NCBI RefSeq assembly: GCF_003289965.1 | Contig: NZ_QMBQ01000003.1 | Coordinates: 186,001-250,000 of the forward strand | Direction: 5' to 3' | DNA from: Mesorhizobium atlanticum | Lineage (GTDB): Bacteria > Pseudomonadota > Alphaproteobacteria > Rhizobiales > Rhizobiaceae | DNA length: 64,000 bases | In this document: piece after piece, positions 61,596 to 64,000 of the stretch | Layout of the letters: each line of letters begins with the position of its first letter | Numbering within the stretch: the stretch's first letter is position 1 | Position numbers and translations under genes: made by a program | The notes under the pieces: generated by a model | Seen by the model: the letters and a program-made list of their open reading frames with translations, nothing else | What the model was told of the DNA's origin: nothing | Databases searched by the model: none

Positions 61596-62648
61596 ATGGT
61601 CTCGAGCCTACCGCCTCCCGTCTCCCAATCCGTCTCTGCCAGGCTCACCCGGGCGGCGATATTCCTGGTCGTGACGATCAATCCCGGATCGGCGGCCGAG
61701 GAGACGGTGCGCGGCCTGTGCGCCGACCTGTCCAGCCTGCTGCGTGGCGTCGGTTTCCGCAATCTCAATGGACAGCTGTCCTGCATCATGGGCTTCGGCT
61801 CCGACGCATGGGACAGGCTGTTTGGAGAGCCCAGGCCGGCGGACCTGCATCCCTTTCGTGAAATTCGCGGCGTGCATCACGCCGTCTCGACGCCAGGCGA
61901 CATCCTGTTCCACATCCGTGCGGCGAGCATGGACCTGTGCTTCGAGTTGGCAACGCATGTCATGTCGCGGCTCGCTGGCGCGGTCTCGACCGAAGACGAG
62001 GTGCACGGCTTCAAGTTCTTCGACGACCGCGACCTGATCGGCTTCGTCGACGGAACCGAAAATCCAGTAGGGCAGGCGGCCGAGGCGGCTACCCTTGTCG
62101 GCGACGAAGACCCTGCCTTTGCCGGCGGCAGCTACGTCATCGTGCAGAAATACCTCCACGACGTGGAGCGCTGGAACAAGGTGCCTGTCGAGGAACAGGA
62201 AAACATCATCGGAAGGCACAAGCTCTCCGATATCGAGCAGCTCAATTCCGTGAAGAAGCCCTATGCCCACAATGTCCTGACCAACATCGAAGAGGATGGC
62301 GAGCAGCTTCAGATCGTGCGCGACAACATGCCGTTCGGCGAGGTAGGGAAGGCTGAATTCGGCACATATTTCATCGGCTATGCCCGTTCTCCGCACCGCA
62401 TCGAGAGGATGCTGGAGAACATGTTCATCGGCAACCCGCCAGGCACTTACGACCATCTGCTGGATTTCAGCCGCGCGGTGACAGGCACGCTGTTCTTCGT
62501 GCCGACGGCGACCTTCCTGGACAATGTCGACCCCGAGGCGGGGCCTGACCCCGCCACCGGCCTGAACGTTGCATCGGCGCCTGAAGCGCTCGGGCGAGGC
62601 GCTTCTCCCGGCGACGGTTCACTCGGTATCGGATCTCTCAAGAAATGA
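61596..62648 (+). CDS. DyP-type peroxidase, encapsulin cargo
   Basis: The 350-residue heme peroxidase has the GxxDG motif GFVDGTENP (D152), a probable proximal His in KPYAHNVLT (about 225) and a distal Arg in VRDNMPFGE (about 242). The C-terminal DGSLGIGSLKK is the conserved cargo-loading peptide that docks inside encapsulin shells. It oxidises dyes, phenols or peroxide-generated radicals within the compartment. ATG 61596 is chosen. Confidence 0.95.
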   Translation: MVSSLPPPVSQSVSARLTRAAIFLVVTINPGSAAEETVRGLCADLSSLLRGVGFRNLNGQLSCIMGFGSDAWDRLFGEPRPADLHPFREIRGVHHAVSTPGDILFHIRAASMDLCFELATHVMSRLAGAVSTEDEVHGFKFFDDRDLIGFVDGTENPVGQAAEAATLVGDEDPAFAGGSYVIVQKYLHDVERWNKVPVEEQENIIGRHKLSDIEQLNSVKKPYAHNVLTNIEEDGEQLQIVRDNMPFGEVGKAEFGTYFIGYARSPHRIERMLENMFIGNPPGTYDHLLDFSRAVTGTLFFVPTATFLDNVDPEAGPDPATGLNVASAPEALGRGASPGDGSLGIGSLKK

Positions 62649-62655
62649 GGCGGAC

Positions 62656-63468
62656 ATGAACAATCTCCATCGGGAACTGGCTCCGATCTCCACCGCGGCT
62701 TGGGAGCAAATTGAGGAGGAGGCGTCCCGCACCTTGAAACGTCATCTGGCGGCGCGCCGCGTCGTTGATGTCGTCGGGCCGAAAGGGCTCGACTTCTCGG
62801 CAGCCGGGACTGGCCACGCCAGGCAAATTCCGGGATCGGGCGAAGGAATTCAGACGCTATTGCGGGAAGCCAAACCCCTGGTCGAGCTGCGCGTTCCGTT
62901 CGAGCTTTCGCGCCAGGCGATCGACGACGTGGAGCGCGGCGCCACGGATTCGGACTGGTCTCCCGTCAAGGAGGCCGCGCGCAAGATCGCCTTTGCCGAG
63001 GACCGCGCCGTGTTCGACGGATATGCGGCGGCCGGCATTCAGGGCATTCGCGACGGCAGCAGCAACGCCCACTTGGCACTGCCGTCGAACGTGAAGTCCT
63101 ATCCGGGCGCCGTCGCGCAAGCGGTGGGCGAGCTGAAGCTTGCCGGCTGCAATGGCCCCTATGCGCTTGTGCTCGGCGCCGATGCATACACGGCGGCAAG
63201 CGGAGGAAGCGATGACGGCTATCCGGTCTTCCACCATATCGAGCGCGTGGTCGACGGCGGCGTGATCTGGGCGCCTGCCATTGCCGGCGCCTTCCTGCTC
63301 ACGACCCGGGGCGGCGATTTCGAGCTCGATATCGGACAGGATTTTTCGATCGGCTATTCGAGCCATTCGGCCACGAGCGTGGAGCTGTATTTCTTCCTGA
63401 GCTTCACGTTCAGACTTCTGACGACCGAGGCCTCCGTGGTCCTCGATCCCGAGAAAATGGAGAAATAG
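62656..63468 (+). CDS. Family 1 encapsulin nanocompartment shell protein
   Basis: The 270-residue protein has the HK97-fold encapsulin layout, starting MNNLHRELAPISTAAWEQIEEEA, with the E-loop after VDVVGPKGLDFSA and the DRAVFDGYAAAGIQGI and SVELYFFLSFTFRLLT segments. It self-assembles into a shell that holds the DyP peroxidase. It starts 7 nt after the peroxidase stop, and the pair is the classical operon. Confidence 0.95.
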   Translation: MNNLHRELAPISTAAWEQIEEEASRTLKRHLAARRVVDVVGPKGLDFSAAGTGHARQIPGSGEGIQTLLREAKPLVELRVPFELSRQAIDDVERGATDSDWSPVKEAARKIAFAEDRAVFDGYAAAGIQGIRDGSSNAHLALPSNVKSYPGAVAQAVGELKLAGCNGPYALVLGADAYTAASGGSDDGYPVFHHIERVVDGGVIWAPAIAGAFLLTTRGGDFELDIGQDFSIGYSSHSATSVELYFFLSFTFRLLTTEASVVLDPEKMEK

Positions 63469-63655
63469 CCGACGAGCAATCCGAGCCCTTGTCGGAGCGG
63501 AACGAAATCAGCCCGCGTTGCTTTGGTATGGTGCGTTCCATCGTTTCTCAGATCGGCGAAACGCGGCCCTGTTTGTCTTGTGCATTCCCGGCGAACGGGT
63601 GACGCTTTCCTTGGAATTGCTTCAGCAGCCAGTGCCGGGGCATCGTCTGCGCCGT

Positions 63656-63758
63656 GGACAACATGTCCGGGCGGGCACTGACAAATTGTCCGGAATCATC
63701 AAGATTTTGTCGTGTAACGCATTGATATCGCTGCAATTCGAATTGGCACGTCTGTTGC
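63656..63758 (+). promoter_or_regulatory. Sigma-54/IHF promoter I
   Basis: Activator sites GGACAACATGTCC at 63656-63668 and TGACAAATTGTCC at 63679-63691 are 23 bp apart. An exact IHF consensus TAACGCATTGATA is at 63715-63727. The -24/-12 element TGGCACGTCTGTTGC is at 63744-63758. It drives the small gene at 63824. Confidence 0.92.
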
Positions 63759-63823
63759 TACAGATTTGAGGCGGGATAGAGGGCTTTGCTACAGCTGGAG
63801 CGCCGACAGGTAGGAGGAACGTG

Positions 63824-64000
63824 ATGTCCAAGGATCATGACAGAGCATCGCACGGGTCACAGGACGCGCGGCGCCACAAGCTCGATCATCAGACGCGCAA
63901 CGAATGGCTTGGCCGGGACGCCGGCCTTCAGGCCGCATGGCATGCTTCCAAGATGACCCGGGACGAGTTCATCCGCCGCAATGAAGGGTTAATCGATAAG
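63824..64000 (+). CDS. Small conserved hypothetical protein (partial), paralogue of 27898
   Basis: The gene is cut by the right edge after 59 codons. It shares GSQDARRHK, DH.TR, the WL.RDA step and MTR.EFIR.NE.LID with the protein at 27898. A strong GTAGGAGGAACGTG ribosome site precedes the ATG. It is the first gene behind promoter I, so the family has at least two sigma-54-driven copies flanking the block. Confidence 0.8.
   Translation, partial: MSKDHDRASHGSQDARRHKLDHQTRNEWLGRDAGLQAAWHASKMTRDEFIRRNEGLIDK

Overview
The window looks like a chromosomal segment of a Mesorhizobium-type alphaproteobacterium (Rhizobiales, Phyllobacteriaceae). The evidence is high GC content, the gene families present (pdxJ, ilvC preceded by a tetR gene, BA14K protein, AcdS with a divergent Lrp regulator, Co-type nitrile hydratase) and rhizobial-style intergenic palindromes. 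No name or database hit was available; the assignment is inference from recognised families.

Positions 1-26,700 are mostly ordinary chromosome. They hold the end of an RND efflux pump, a nitrile hydratase operon, a RecD-like helicase, pdxJ, two tandem Kup potassium transporters with nearly identical 3' ends, several redox and regulator pairs (qorB/HxlR; GST-Rieske/MarR with three palindromic operators; tetR-ilvC), two PilZ proteins, a BA14K protein, an endonuclease/NUDIX pair, ACC deaminase with its Lrp regulator, a MacAB-type exporter, a PhzF protein and tRNA-Lys(CTT).

From just after tRNA-Lys to the right edge (about 27,400-64,000) the window holds a different, coherent block. Nine promoters share one layout: two 13-bp palindromes close to GGACAA-N-TTGTCC about 21-23 bp apart, an IHF-type site (YAA-N4-TTGATW), then a sigma-54 -24/-12 element close to TGGCACG-N4-TTGC. 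The spacing is almost invariant: near palindrome to -24 is 65-67 bp, and IHF site to -24 is 29-31 bp. One of the nine is on the minus strand and keeps the same spacing.

These promoters precede small unknown proteins, a GreA-like protein and a WrbA-like flavodoxin, an FMN reductase with DoxX, a DsbA-like protein, cardiolipin synthase, grpE, a dnaK-CDGSH-cbpA-cbpM operon, groES-groEL-clpB-DJ-1-sdhB/C/D-like genes, and an encapsulin with its DyP peroxidase cargo. The dnaK operon ends with an NtrC-family response regulator (GAFTSA in place of GAFTGA) and a Cache-type histidine kinase. The natural reading is a positively autoregulated two-component system that commands a proteostasis, respiratory and envelope stress regulon through sigma-54 and IHF. 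A ydeP-cydAB-mscS-CDF-kup operon lies divergently from the cardiolipin synthase promoter and shares its palindromes, but has no visible sigma-54 promoter of its own.

The block has no integrase, transposase or CRISPR array in the window. Two paralogous small genes of the same family, both behind the shared promoter type, lie near its left and right visible ends, so it probably continues past position 64,000.
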